This document shows positions 52,409 to 61,224 of a stretch of 64,000 nucleotides of DNA, in pieces. Made by a program: the position numbers and the translations under genes. Location: assembly GCA_021776195.1 (NCBI GenBank), contig JAJFGK010000138.1, positions 1 through 64,000 on the forward strand, read 5' to 3'. Source of the stretch: Kiloniellaceae bacterium (GTDB taxonomy: Bacteria; Pseudomonadota; Alphaproteobacteria; Kiloniellales; Kiloniellaceae). A model generated the notes under the pieces. The model was given only the letters and a program-made list of their open reading frames with translations, was not told where the DNA came from and did no database searches. Positions within the stretch are counted from its first letter, which is position 1, and each line of letters opens with the position of its first letter.

Positions 52409-53959
52409 ATGGCAGCCGGTTCCGGTAAACTGACAATCAATACGGTTTTTGTTGTGTCGATGGCTTGCTCCGCCGGGATCGGCATTTGGGGGCTGATCGA
52501 CCCGGACAGCATGACGGGCACGATGCTCGGGTTCACCAACTACATGTTGACCGGGGTCAGTTGGGCCTGGCTCTTCATCTGCTCGGCCTTTCTCTTTCTC
52601 AGTCTGTTCCTGGCCTTCGGCCCCTACGGCCGCATCCGCCTCGGTGCCGACGACGAAGAGCCGGAATTCTCCACCGCGTCCTGGATCGCCATGCTGTTTG
52701 CCGGCGGTATGGGCTCGGGCCTCCTGCTCTGGGGCCCGGCCGAGCCGATGTACCATTACGTCAGCCCGCCCGGCATGGTCGGCGAGACTGCCGCCGCGGC
52801 CCGTCAGGCGCTGGTCATCACCAATCTCCATTGGGGCTTTCATGCCTGGTCGATCTACGCGGTCTGCGCCCTGGTGATCGCCTATTTCACCTTCCGCAAG
52901 GGCCAGCCGTCGATGATTTCGACCCCGATCAAATCGCTTTTCGGCGGTCAGCTCGGTGAAACCGCGGGCAAGGTCGCCGATATTCTGGCCGTGCTGTCGG
53001 TGGTCTTCGGTCTGGCCGGATCGCTCGCCATGGGCACGCTGGCGGTTCGCTCGGGCTCGTTCTACGCCTTCAACATCGACGAGACCGTGACCTCCTCGCT
53101 GATCATCCTGGGGATCCTTTTCGTCTGCTACATGCTTTCGGCGACCACCGGTGTCGACAAGGGCATCAAGATCCTCTCCAACCTGAACATGGTGGTGGCG
53201 ATCCTGATCATGCTGCTGGTGCTCTTCGCCGGGCCGACGCGGTTCCTGCTCGAGACCTTCATCGACTCGATCGGTGCTTACCTCAGCGCCCTGCTCACCA
53301 TGTCCTTCAAGCTATTCCCCTTCGAGGATCTCGGCGGCTGGAGCGCGGGCTGGACCCTGACCTATCTGATCTGGTGGATCGCCTGGGGCCCCTTCATCGG
53401 CATCTTCGTCGCGCGGATCTCGCGCGGACGGACGATCCGCGAGTTCTGCCTCGGCGTCATCTTCGTGCCGACGCTCTTTTCCATGCTGTGGTTCGCCGTT
53501 TTCGGCGGTGCCAGTTTTTATATCGAGATGTTCGGCGGCGGCGGCCTGAAGGAGTTGATCTTCGAGGATGCCACCAAGGCGCTCTTCGCCTTTCTCGAGT
53601 ACTTCCCGGGCGGCCCGATTTTGAACATCCTGGCCGTGGCGCTGATGTTCATTTTCCTGGTGACCTCTGCGGACTCCGGCACCTTCGTGCTCTCGATGAT
53701 GACGACCGACGGCAACCTCAATCCGCCGGTCATGCAAAAGATGGTCTGGGGCACGTTGATCGCCGCCTTGACCGCCGGCACGCTGTTTTCCGAATCGGTT
53801 GCCGTCGCCAAGGCCATGGCCATTACCGGGGCGATCCCCTTTACCGCGATCGTGCTGTTGCAGATCGTCGGATTCTTCAGGGAGATACGCCACGAGGTGC
53901 CGCCGGATGCCAAGCCGATCGAAGCCCGCGGCCAGGCCGTCGGCCAGGCCGACTCATGA
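52409..53959 (+). CDS. BCCT-family betaine/carnitine/choline-type transporter
   Basis: Twelve-span secondary transporter of 516 residues. Diagnostic motifs: 'GGMGSGLLLWGPAEPMYHY' (the glycine stretch and aromatic region, here GMGSG), and 'YLIWWIAWGPFIGIFVARIS' followed by 'RGRTIREF'. The classical BetP GMGIG is GMGSG here and the aromatic-box Trp segment is kept. The N-terminal tail is very short and there is no long regulatory C-terminal tail. Substrate probably a quaternary amine or compatible solute. It overlaps, or is directly next to, the binding-protein gene. Confidence 0.93.
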   Translation: MAAGSGKLTINTVFVVSMACSAGIGIWGLIDPDSMTGTMLGFTNYMLTGVSWAWLFICSAFLFLSLFLAFGPYGRIRLGADDEEPEFSTASWIAMLFAGGMGSGLLLWGPAEPMYHYVSPPGMVGETAAAARQALVITNLHWGFHAWSIYAVCALVIAYFTFRKGQPSMISTPIKSLFGGQLGETAGKVADILAVLSVVFGLAGSLAMGTLAVRSGSFYAFNIDETVTSSLIILGILFVCYMLSATTGVDKGIKILSNLNMVVAILIMLLVLFAGPTRFLLETFIDSIGAYLSALLTMSFKLFPFEDLGGWSAGWTLTYLIWWIAWGPFIGIFVARISRGRTIREFCLGVIFVPTLFSMLWFAVFGGASFYIEMFGGGGLKELIFEDATKALFAFLEYFPGGPILNILAVALMFIFLVTSADSGTFVLSMMTTDGNLNPPVMQKMVWGTLIAALTAGTLFSESVAVAKAMAITGAIPFTAIVLLQIVGFFREIRHEVPPDAKPIEARGQAVGQADS

Positions 53960-53985
53960 GCAGCGATAGGGAGAGGAGCAGACCA

Positions 53986-55836
53986 ATGCAGATGCGCATC
54001 GCAATGACCGCCGTCTTCCTGGCCGTCTTCGCCTTGGCCGGCTGTGGTGAGAACGAACGAGGTATCAAGATCGGCGCCAAGAATTTCGGCGAAAGCCGGA
54101 TTCTCGCTCACATGATGTCGGCGCTGGCCCAACAACAGGGGCTGCCGGTGGAGGGGGTGGTCGACTATCCCTCGACCCAGGCCATCATGGAGGCCTTGAA
54201 ACGCGGCGATATCGACGCCTATCCGGACTACAACGGCACCGGGCTGGTCATGCTGGGCCAGAACCCGATCGCCGACGGCGATGCCGCGACCGCGCGGGTC
54301 AAGGAGCTCTACGAACCCCTGGGCCTGTCTTGGCGCGCGCGCTTCGGCTTCGCCAACGACTATGGTCTGGCGATGCGTGCCGAGCGGGCGGCCGAGTTGA
54401 GCATCGCCTCGATCAGCGAACTGGTGTCGCGGGCCGGCTCCCTTACGATCGGGATCGAGGACGATTTCGAAAAGCGGCCGCTAGACGGATACCAGCCCTT
54501 GACCGGCCGTTACGGTCTGTCCTTCGCGTCGGTCGACGCGGTGGCGCTCAGCGACCGTGGCCAGCTCTATGACAAACTGCTGGACGGCGACATCGATGTT
54601 GCCGAGGTCTACACGACAGACGGGCAGATCGCCGATTACGGTTTGATATTGCTGGAGGACGATCTGCAGTTCTTCCCGGCCTACCAGGCGGCGCCTCTGG
54701 CCCGCGCGGCCTCGCTTTCGACTTACACTGGTCTGGGTGCCGTGCTCGACGCCCTGGGCGGCAAGATCGATGCCGAGGCCATGCAGGACCTCAACCGCAA
54801 GGTCGAGATCGAGGGCCGCTTGCCCGAGGCCGTCGCCCGTGACGCGCTGGCCCGGATGGAGCTGATCGACAGCGGTGCCGTGATCGCCGACGACCCCCTG
54901 CTGATTGCCGCCTCACCCCTTGTCAGCGAGGGCGAGGCGGCGAGCGCCGCCCTGCGGGCGGCCCGCAACGCGTTTCGCGGGCGCGACGTTCAGATCGCCC
55001 CCAGCGCCGATCCGCTGGCCGCCGTGGCCGCCGGCGATGCGCGTCTGGCCCTGGTCGGGGCCGACAGCTTTTTCGATGTCTCGACGCCGGCCCCCACGCG
55101 CGACGACCGTCTCGAAGCGGTGGCCGTCGTGGCGCGGAACCTGGTCCATGTCTTGACCCGTATCGACGGGCCGACCCGGCTCGACGGTGCCGAATCCCTC
55201 GCGGTGGGTCCGCTGGGCTCCTCCTCGCAACGGATCGGGTCGCTCTTGATCTCGGGCCTTGGCCTGTCGGCAACGCCGGTTCCGGTGGCGGGCGGGTCGG
55301 CCGCGGCCATGGTCGCGGCGGTCGCCGACGGCAAGGCCGATGCGGCCGTGATCCCGGCACCGGAAGGCGACAAGGCCCTGATCGACGCCATGGCCGCGGC
55401 CGACGGACTCCGGCTGATCGCGATCACCGGTTGGAACGAAGGGGCCAATCTGGTGCGTTTTCCTTTCCTGCGCGAGACTCGCATCTCGAGCGGTGTCTAC
55501 CCGGGCCAGTTCGGCGCGGTCGAAACGCTGGGCACGCAACTGGTTCTGGCCGGTCCGGCCCCGGTCATCGGCGACGCGGTCGGGGACCTCGGTCCCAGTT
55601 CCGTCGCCGTCAGCCTTTCGCCGATCTCCGGCGCGGCGGTCAAGGCCCTGAACGACGCCATCCCCGGCTCGCTGCTGATCGACCCGACGCTCAAGCAAGC
55701 GGCCGCGCTGGCGCCCGAGTTGCCGAAACCGCCGGCAAGTATCAATCCGTCGGCGGATGTCTCGATCCTCAGCCTGGGCGTGGTCATCTTCCTCGTTTTG
55801 GTGGTATGGCTCTACATCCGGCCCGAGTACCGGTGA
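53986..55836 (+). CDS. Lipoprotein with OpuAC-like and TAXI-like binding domains
   Basis: The 616-residue product has a signal with lipobox LAGC (Cys 20), an OpuAC/ProX-like glycine-betaine-type binding domain (about 24-290; 'IKIGAKNFGES', 'DYPSTQAIMEALKRGDIDAY', 'DVAEVYTTDGQIADYGL'), a second region (about 310-575) resembling TAXI-type TRAP binding proteins ('GPLGSSSQRIGSLLISGLGL', 'SSGVYPGQ', 'VETLGTQLVL'), and a C-terminal membrane span (about 590-610, 'LSLGVVIFLVLVVWLYI'). No ABC ATPase or permease accompanies it. The ATG at 53986 is chosen for its GGAG and signal length; the ATG at 53956 overlaps the transporter stop (ATGA). Confidence 0.8.
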   Translation: MQMRIAMTAVFLAVFALAGCGENERGIKIGAKNFGESRILAHMMSALAQQQGLPVEGVVDYPSTQAIMEALKRGDIDAYPDYNGTGLVMLGQNPIADGDAATARVKELYEPLGLSWRARFGFANDYGLAMRAERAAELSIASISELVSRAGSLTIGIEDDFEKRPLDGYQPLTGRYGLSFASVDAVALSDRGQLYDKLLDGDIDVAEVYTTDGQIADYGLILLEDDLQFFPAYQAAPLARAASLSTYTGLGAVLDALGGKIDAEAMQDLNRKVEIEGRLPEAVARDALARMELIDSGAVIADDPLLIAASPLVSEGEAASAALRAARNAFRGRDVQIAPSADPLAAVAAGDARLALVGADSFFDVSTPAPTRDDRLEAVAVVARNLVHVLTRIDGPTRLDGAESLAVGPLGSSSQRIGSLLISGLGLSATPVPVAGGSAAAMVAAVADGKADAAVIPAPEGDKALIDAMAAADGLRLIAITGWNEGANLVRFPFLRETRISSGVYPGQFGAVETLGTQLVLAGPAPVIGDAVGDLGPSSVAVSLSPISGAAVKALNDAIPGSLLIDPTLKQAAALAPELPKPPASINPSADVSILSLGVVIFLVLVVWLYIRPEYR

Positions 55837-55872
55837 CCCGACTATCGGTGACCGGCATATCGGTGAGTTGAA
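55828..55872 (+). repeat. 15-bp tandem repeat between binding protein and uspA
   Basis: Three 15-base units (55828-55842, 55843-55857, 55858-55872) share TA(T/C)CGGTGA. The first covers the stop of the binding-protein gene and the last ends 13 bases before the uspA start. Confidence 0.55.
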
Positions 55873-55885
55873 AGGGAACGCGACC

Positions 55886-56338
55886 ATGACAGAGAAAATC
55901 CTGGTGCCGATCGACCTGGTGGACATGCCGACCATGGAAAAGGTGCTGAAGGCCGCGGTCCAGCAGGCCAAGGCGGGCAAGGGCGGCTTGACGGTCATGA
56001 CCGTGGTCCCCGACATGGTCACCGGTATCGACTATCGCTATGCCATCCGTGGCGAGACCGGCGGTTCCGAAGAGTACGACCTGAAGGCCATCGTCAAGGA
56101 CGCCCTGGAGCGCTTGAACGAGATCGTCAAGAAGCACACGCCATCGGGCATGAAGGTCGAAACCATCGCCCGCCACGGTACGATCTACGAGGAAGTGCTC
56201 AATGTCGCCAAGGAGATCGGGGCCGACCAGATCGTGCTCGGCGCCCATCGCCCGGCGGTCTCGGACTTTCTGCTGGGCCCCAACACCGCGCGAATCGTCC
56301 GCCACGCCAACTGCTCGGTCAACGTCGTGCGCAGCTAG
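55886..56338 (+). CDS. Universal stress protein, UspA family
   Basis: The 150-residue product has the Usp alpha/beta fold: 'KILVPIDLVDMPTMEKVL' with the first-strand Asp, and the ATP-binding signature 'VLGAHRPAVSDFLLGPNTARIVRHANCSVNVV' (split here; Gly-2x-Gly-9x-Gly-Ser/Thr pattern partly altered, with Ala/Gly positions), so nucleotide binding is likely but not certain. It lies 49 bases after the double-binding-domain lipoprotein gene and is probably part of the same transporter operon; UspA-like proteins regulate osmolyte transporters in other systems (TeaD with TeaABC in Halomonas). Confidence 0.9.
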   Translation: MTEKILVPIDLVDMPTMEKVLKAAVQQAKAGKGGLTVMTVVPDMVTGIDYRYAIRGETGGSEEYDLKAIVKDALERLNEIVKKHTPSGMKVETIARHGTIYEEVLNVAKEIGADQIVLGAHRPAVSDFLLGPNTARIVRHANCSVNVVRS

Positions 56339-56422
56339 TCTGTTCGCCGGTCCTGGAGCCTGCGGTTTGGGCCGCGGGTCGGAAGGGCCCGCAGGAAAGG
56401 CTATTCGGCACCGCTGCTCGCT

Positions 56423-57874
56423 CTACTCCTCTGCAAGCGGCAGGGTGCGCGGCGCGATCTCGTCGAGAGGGCGCTTGCCCCAATGGCGCTCGGAGGCGCC
56501 GGGCAGCAAGGAAACTTGGGTGGCGTTCACCTCGCGGGCGACTTCGGCCATATCGTAGGCCAGCACCTGGCCGCCAAGCACCCGCGCCGATCCGCCGATA
56601 AAGACGTCGCGCACCGCCCGGTCGGCGGCGGTGAAGATGAGGCTGCGCAGCGGGTCGTAGAGCGGCTGCATTTCCGGCAGATCCAGGTCGACCACGACGA
56701 AGTCGGCTTTCGCGCCTGGCGTCAGCCGGCCCAGGTCGTCGCGTCCCAACGCCCGCGCCGCGTCGCAGGTCGCCGCCTCGAACACCGCCCGGGTCGGCAC
56801 CGCGTGCATGTGCTCGTCGGCAATCCGGCCGTGCACGGCGGCGGCGCGCATTTCCTCGATCATATTGTGCGGAAAGATATCGGTGCCGATGGTCATGGTG
56901 ACGCCGGCCTCGCGATAGGTGCCGAAGGATTCCAGCACGATGCCGTAGCGCCCGAAGACCACCGGGCAATGGGTCACGGCGATGCCGGCCTGGGCCAGCA
57001 GGCCCAGATCCGCGCGGGTGCCCCAATGGAGCCAGGAATGGTGGTCGAGGAAGATGCCGTGGCCGACCAGCATGCCTTCCATGAGAAGCCCGTTCGCCTC
57101 GAGCCACTGGATCGGGGACAGACCGCTGCGTCGGGTCATCTCCAGGAACTCGATCATCGCCTCGCCCGCATGGAGCTGGAAGGGCGCCTCGAGCCGGCGC
57201 GCCTCGGCCTCCGCCTCGCGGATCAGCTCCGGCGTGCAGGTGTCGACCGACATCGGCGTCACCGCCCCCTCGAGCCGGCCCGGCGCGCGGGCGCGAGCCG
57301 CACCCACGAGATCGAGGGCCCGGCGCATCGCCGCTTCGCCGCCGTCCGCCGACCAGTCGTAGTCGAGGCGGTGGCCATTGGAGGTCGACCAGAGCGCCGA
57401 TTGGAACAGACCACCCATGTAGCAGCGCAGGCCGGTTTCGTCGGCGACATCGAGCCAACCCTCGTAGGGGTAGCACATGTCGAGCACCGTGGTGACGCCC
57501 GAGCGCAGCATCTCGCCGTAGGCATAGCGGCTGTTCCAGGGCTTGCGGTCGTCCGTGGTGGGAAAGAGGTTCCAGCCGTCATAGAGCGCCGACATGTAGA
57601 GCGACGGATTGGCGAGGTCCTCGCGGATGCCCTTGAGCATGGGCATGGTGGCGCTGTGGCTGTGGAGATTGAGGAGGCCGGGCATAATCATGATGCCGGT
57701 CCCCGAGCGTTCCTCGTCGCAGGGTCCGGCGAAGGCCCCGCCGGCATGTAGGATCTCGTCGCCCGCATAGGCGAAGTCGCCGCGGCGGACATACTCATGC
57801 GCACCGGCCTCGGCGTTCCAGCCCACGAGCCAATCGACGCCGCGGTAGCAGATCACCTTGTTTTCATCGCTCAT
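56423..57874 (-). CDS. Amidohydrolase, SsnA/chlorohydrolase-like
   Basis: Metal-dependent hydrolase or deaminase of 483 residues. Metal ligands: HxH in 'LNLHSHSATM' (71/73), His in 'QLHAGEAMI', His in 'GHGIFLDHHSW' and Asp in 'TIGTDIFPHNM', with a C-terminal composite domain 'GRLTPGAKADFVVVDLD'. Closest in pattern to the 8-oxoguanine/cytosine deaminase-AtzA/SsnA class; substrate undefined. The ATG at 57874 follows GGGGGA. Upstream in the same frame a repeat-rich stretch (15-bp units) could extend the N-terminus; this is unlikely. Divergent from the molybdenum hydroxylase gene, a pairing that would fit purine or N-heterocycle degradation. Confidence 0.88.
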   Translation of the reverse strand: MSDENKVICYRGVDWLVGWNAEAGAHEYVRRGDFAYAGDEILHAGGAFAGPCDEERSGTGIMIMPGLLNLHSHSATMPMLKGIREDLANPSLYMSALYDGWNLFPTTDDRKPWNSRYAYGEMLRSGVTTVLDMCYPYEGWLDVADETGLRCYMGGLFQSALWSTSNGHRLDYDWSADGGEAAMRRALDLVGAARARAPGRLEGAVTPMSVDTCTPELIREAEAEARRLEAPFQLHAGEAMIEFLEMTRRSGLSPIQWLEANGLLMEGMLVGHGIFLDHHSWLHWGTRADLGLLAQAGIAVTHCPVVFGRYGIVLESFGTYREAGVTMTIGTDIFPHNMIEEMRAAAVHGRIADEHMHAVPTRAVFEAATCDAARALGRDDLGRLTPGAKADFVVVDLDLPEMQPLYDPLRSLIFTAADRAVRDVFIGGSARVLGGQVLAYDMAEVAREVNATQVSLLPGASERHWGKRPLDEIAPRTLPLAEE

Positions 57875-57890
57875 CTCTCGTTCCCCCTGA

Positions 57891-57934
57891 TTGGAGGCGC
57901 CGTATTTGGAGACGCCCTGTTTGGAGACACCGCG
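57891..57934. repeat. 15-bp tandem repeat upstream of amidohydrolase
   Basis: About three degenerate 15-base units containing TTGGAG(G/A)C(G/A)CC start at 57891, 57905 and 57920, directly upstream of the amidohydrolase start, where its promoter should be. Confidence 0.55.
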
Positions 57935-57966
57935 ATTGCCGGGGCTCCCGCGCCTCTGCATACTTG

Positions 57967-58026
57967 CCGCCCCCGACACCGCCCCCGACACCGCCCACGA
58001 CACCGCCCACGACACCGCCCACGACA
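57967..58026. repeat. 12-bp minisatellite, five copies
   Basis: Five tandem 12-base units CCGCCC(C/A)CGACA occupy 57967-58026: two with C and three with A at the variable position. A sixth is degenerate. They end 22 bases before the start codon of the molybdenum hydroxylase gene, inside its presumed promoter or leader. Confidence 0.85.
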
Positions 58027-58048
58027 CCGCCGACGGACGCCGCCCGCC

Positions 58049-60448
58049 ATGACGCTCCCGCCCCTCGAAGCCTGCATCGGTCGCCCCCTGCGGCGCAAGG
58101 AGGATAGGCGCTTTTTGATGGGCCGGGGGCGCTATGTGGCCGATCTGATCGGGGATCATGACTATGCCTGCGCCTTCGTGCGCTCGCCGCACGCTCATGC
58201 GCGGATCGCCGCCATCGATACGGGCCCGGCGCGCGCCCTGCCGGGGGTCGTGGCGGTCTTCACCGGCCGCGACCTGCTGGACGACGGGATCGGCCCGATC
58301 CCCTGCGCCTGGACGGTGGCGGGCCGCGACGGTGCGACCATGGCCGTGCCGCGCCACTATGCGCTGGCGCCCGAGCGGGTGCGCCACGTGGGCGATGCGG
58401 TGGCCCTCGTGGTCGCCACTTCCGCGGCGGTGGCGGAGACCGGCGCGGAGCAGGTCGCCGTCGACTACCGGGCGCTGCCGGCGGTCACCGATGGGCGTGC
58501 CGCGCTTGCCCCCGATGCGCCGCTGATCTGGGACGAGGCGCCCGGCAATCTCTGCCTCGACTGGGCGATCGGCGACGAGGCCGCCGTGGCGCGCGCCTTC
58601 GCGGCGGCGGCCAGGGTGGTCGAGATCGAGCTTACCAACAACCGGCTTGCCGCCGCGCCCCTGGAGCCCCGCGCCGCGCAGGCGGCGTTCGACCCGGGCA
58701 GCGGCCGCTATACGCTCCATACCACGAGCCAGAGCCCGCACGGCGCCCGCGGCATGCTCAGCAACCAGATCCTGGGCATCCCGGAACACCGCATTCGGGT
58801 GGTCTCGCCCGACGTCGGCGGCGGCTTCGGCACCAAGATCTTCCTCTATCCGGAAGAGACCGCGCTGACCTGGGCGGCGGCCAAGCTCGACCGGCCGCTC
58901 GCCTGGGTATCGAGCCGGGTGGAGGCCTTTCTCACCGACGCCCAGGGCCGCGACCATGCAACCCGCGCGGCGATGGCCCTCGACGGGGAGGGGCGCATCA
59001 CCGGCCTCAGGGTGGAGACGGTCGCCAATGTCGGGGCCTATCTCTCGCAAGGCGCACCGGCGATCCCGACCCACTACTATGCACCGCTGCTGTCGGGCGT
59101 CTATCGCATTCCCGCGATCTTCGCCTCGGTGAAGCTGGCCTTCACCAACACGACGCCGGTCGATGCCTATCGTGGCGCCGGGCGGCCCGAGGCGGCCTAT
59201 GTCCTCGAGCGGCTGATCGACAAGGCGGCGCGGGAGAGCGACCACGACCGCATCGATCTGAGGCGCCGAAACTTCATCCCCAAGGATGCCTTTCCCTACG
59301 AAACGGCCCTGGGCCTGGTCTACGATTCGGGCGATCACGAGGGCTGCCTCGACAAGGCGCTCGCCGCCATCGGTTGGGCCGGTTTCGAAGCCCGCCGTGC
59401 CGCGGCGCGGTCGCGCGGACGGCTGCGCGGCCTGGGACTGTCGACCTACCTGGAGATCGCCGGCGGCGTGCCCTCCCGGGTCTTCGCCGCCATGGGCGCG
59501 CCCGGCGGCCGTCACGAGGCCGGAGAGGTGCGGGTGCACCCCTCCGGCAACGTGACGGTCAGCGTCGGCACCCACAGTCAGGGCCAGGGGCACGAGACCG
59601 CCTTTGCCCAACTTGCCGCAGACCGCTTCGGTCTCGATATCGCCGACGTGGAGGTCGTGTTCGGCGACACCGACCGGGTCCACTTCGGCCGCGGCACGGT
59701 CGCCTCGCGCTCGCTCCCGGTCGGCGGCAGCGCCATCTGGCAGGCGCTCGGCAAGGTCGAGGCGCGGGCCCGGGCCATCGCCGCCCATGCCCTGCAGGTC
59801 GCACCCGGCGAAATCGAGGCGGCGCGGGGCAGCTTCCGGGTCAAGAACGGCAACCGGGCGCTCTCCTTCCGGGAGGTCGCCGCCATCGCCTATGCCGCCG
59901 AGGACCTGCCGCCCGACGACCCGGAACCGGGCCTGGCGGCCAGCGCCCACTACGAACCCGAGAACTGGACCTATCCCGGCGGCTGCCACGTCTGCGAGCT
60001 GGAGGTGGATCCCGAGACCGGCGCCATCGACCTCCTGCGCCTGTTGGCGGTCGACGACGTGGGTACCCTCGTCAACCCGATGATCGTCGAGGGTCAGATC
60101 CAGGGCGGCCTCGCCCAGGGTGCGGGCCAGGCGCTGTTCGAGCAGGTGGTGTTCGACCGCGACAGCGGCCAGCCGCTCACCGGTTCCTTCATGGATTACG
60201 CCCTGCCCCGGGCGGACAGCCTGCCGGCGCTCGAGGTGCTGCACCACACCACGCCCTGCGCGCACAATCCGCTCGGCGCCAAGGGTTGCGCCGAGGTCGG
60301 CACGGTGGGCCTGCCGCCGGCCATCGTCAACGCCGCCCTCGACGCGCTCCAGCCCCTCGGTGTCGGCCACCTGGAAATGCCGCTGACGCCGGAGCGTATC
60401 TGGCGCGCGATCCGCGCGGCGGAAGAGCGCGACCAAAGGAAGATTTGA
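58049..60448 (+). CDS. Molybdenum hydroxylase large subunit, CoxL form II/xanthine dehydrogenase-like
   Basis: The 799-residue product matches the xanthine dehydrogenase/CO dehydrogenase large (MoCo) subunit, with 'GRPLRRKEDRRFLMGRGRYV' at the N-terminus and MoCo contacts 'VGGGFGTKIF', 'GTHSQGQGHETAFAQLAA' and 'AKGCAEVGTVGLPPA'. The active-site loop is 'AYRGAGRPEAAY', the form II type; true CO dehydrogenases have AYXCSFR. It is therefore an aldehyde, purine or N-heterocycle hydroxylase rather than CODH. FAD (CoxM) and Fe-S (CoxS) subunit genes are not in the window. Start ATG 58049, with the 12-bp repeat array just upstream. Confidence 0.93.
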   Translation: MTLPPLEACIGRPLRRKEDRRFLMGRGRYVADLIGDHDYACAFVRSPHAHARIAAIDTGPARALPGVVAVFTGRDLLDDGIGPIPCAWTVAGRDGATMAVPRHYALAPERVRHVGDAVALVVATSAAVAETGAEQVAVDYRALPAVTDGRAALAPDAPLIWDEAPGNLCLDWAIGDEAAVARAFAAAARVVEIELTNNRLAAAPLEPRAAQAAFDPGSGRYTLHTTSQSPHGARGMLSNQILGIPEHRIRVVSPDVGGGFGTKIFLYPEETALTWAAAKLDRPLAWVSSRVEAFLTDAQGRDHATRAAMALDGEGRITGLRVETVANVGAYLSQGAPAIPTHYYAPLLSGVYRIPAIFASVKLAFTNTTPVDAYRGAGRPEAAYVLERLIDKAARESDHDRIDLRRRNFIPKDAFPYETALGLVYDSGDHEGCLDKALAAIGWAGFEARRAAARSRGRLRGLGLSTYLEIAGGVPSRVFAAMGAPGGRHEAGEVRVHPSGNVTVSVGTHSQGQGHETAFAQLAADRFGLDIADVEVVFGDTDRVHFGRGTVASRSLPVGGSAIWQALGKVEARARAIAAHALQVAPGEIEAARGSFRVKNGNRALSFREVAAIAYAAEDLPPDDPEPGLAASAHYEPENWTYPGGCHVCELEVDPETGAIDLLRLLAVDDVGTLVNPMIVEGQIQGGLAQGAGQALFEQVVFDRDSGQPLTGSFMDYALPRADSLPALEVLHHTTPCAHNPLGAKGCAEVGTVGLPPAIVNAALDALQPLGVGHLEMPLTPERIWRAIRAAEERDQRKI

Positions 60449-60600
60449 GTGCCGGAACGCCCGCGATTCAAAGCCGATGTTGGCTTCGCGCTTTTCCTGT
60501 CGCACAAGGAGTGGAACGCGGTCCAGGAATCGGACGACATCGCCTACAACAGCAAAAGAAGGTCCCGGCCTTGCCCAAACCCTTCCGCCGACATTGCGTT

Positions 60601-61224
60601 CTATCGCAAGGCCGCGGCCACGGCGGCATCGTTGATTGCTTCCTCGAGCTTGTTTCGGAAGGCATTCTCGGTGTTGACGCGGGCGTCCGCGGGCACCAGG
60701 GAGGCGCCGAGACTGTCACGGCCTTGAAGGCTCCTTTTCGCCAGCTCGGAGCCGTCGCTCTGCAGGACGCTGAGTGTGACGTCGTAAATCAGTGCGGTGT
60801 TCAGGTAGGTGTCCGCTTTCCACTCCCGAACCAGAAAAAGCAAGAAGCGCTCGGCCTTCGCTTTCAGCAGGAGCATGCGTGCGCCGGTCTCGCCGCCGCT
60901 GCTCGGGGTGGTCACCGCTATAGCCCGGACACCGCTCGTCGTCAGGGCTTTTACGATGGACGTGGTCATGTCCTCAGCCATTGGCCGGCCGCTGCTGGTA
61001 TTGATGTCGAAGGGATTGCCGAAGCCGCCCCGCTGGAGCCCGACGAAGCTCGGCGACTTGTCGCCGGAGCGCACGTAGTGCCTGAGATCGAGAGTGGCGA
61101 CCGCAACGGTCTTTTCGCTCTGGAGGTCCAAAGCCGCATCGCCGAGATCGTACCGGTGTGTATTGCCGAACGCACAGCCGGAAGCCAAAAACCCCAACAG
61201 AATGACCAAGCAGAGATTTCGCAC
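60601..61224 (-). CDS. Lipoprotein of unknown function
   Basis: The 207-residue product has a signal peptide ending in lipobox LASGC ('CLVILLGFLASGC', Cys about 18) and a mature domain with an alpha/beta pattern ('KTVAVATLDLRHYV', 'FGNPFDINTSSGRPMAEDMT', 'LLLKAKAERFLLFLVREWKAD', 'YDVTLSVLQSDGSEL'). This resembles the YajG/CsgG-related outer-membrane lipoproteins in layout (a basic-strand plus helix plus 'W' motif) but the match is not firm. The start is a GTG (61224) with GGGGGAG eight bases upstream. Converges with the molybdenum hydroxylase gene. Confidence 0.75.
   Translation of the reverse strand: MRNLCLVILLGFLASGCAFGNTHRYDLGDAALDLQSEKTVAVATLDLRHYVRSGDKSPSFVGLQRGGFGNPFDINTSSGRPMAEDMTTSIVKALTTSGVRAIAVTTPSSGGETGARMLLLKAKAERFLLFLVREWKADTYLNTALIYDVTLSVLQSDGSELAKRSLQGRDSLGASLVPADARVNTENAFRNKLEEAINDAAVAAALR

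Noticed and set aside
57875..60505. Minus-strand extension of the amidohydrolase by about 877 residues
   Set aside because: The extension is antisense to the molybdenum hydroxylase and reads through both minisatellites; the amidohydrolase has a normal start with a ribosome binding site at 57874.
60449..60727. A 92-residue frame starting with GTG right after the molybdenum hydroxylase stop
   Set aside because: Its second half overlaps the lipoprotein gene on the other strand, and the product has no recognisable motif or ribosome binding site.
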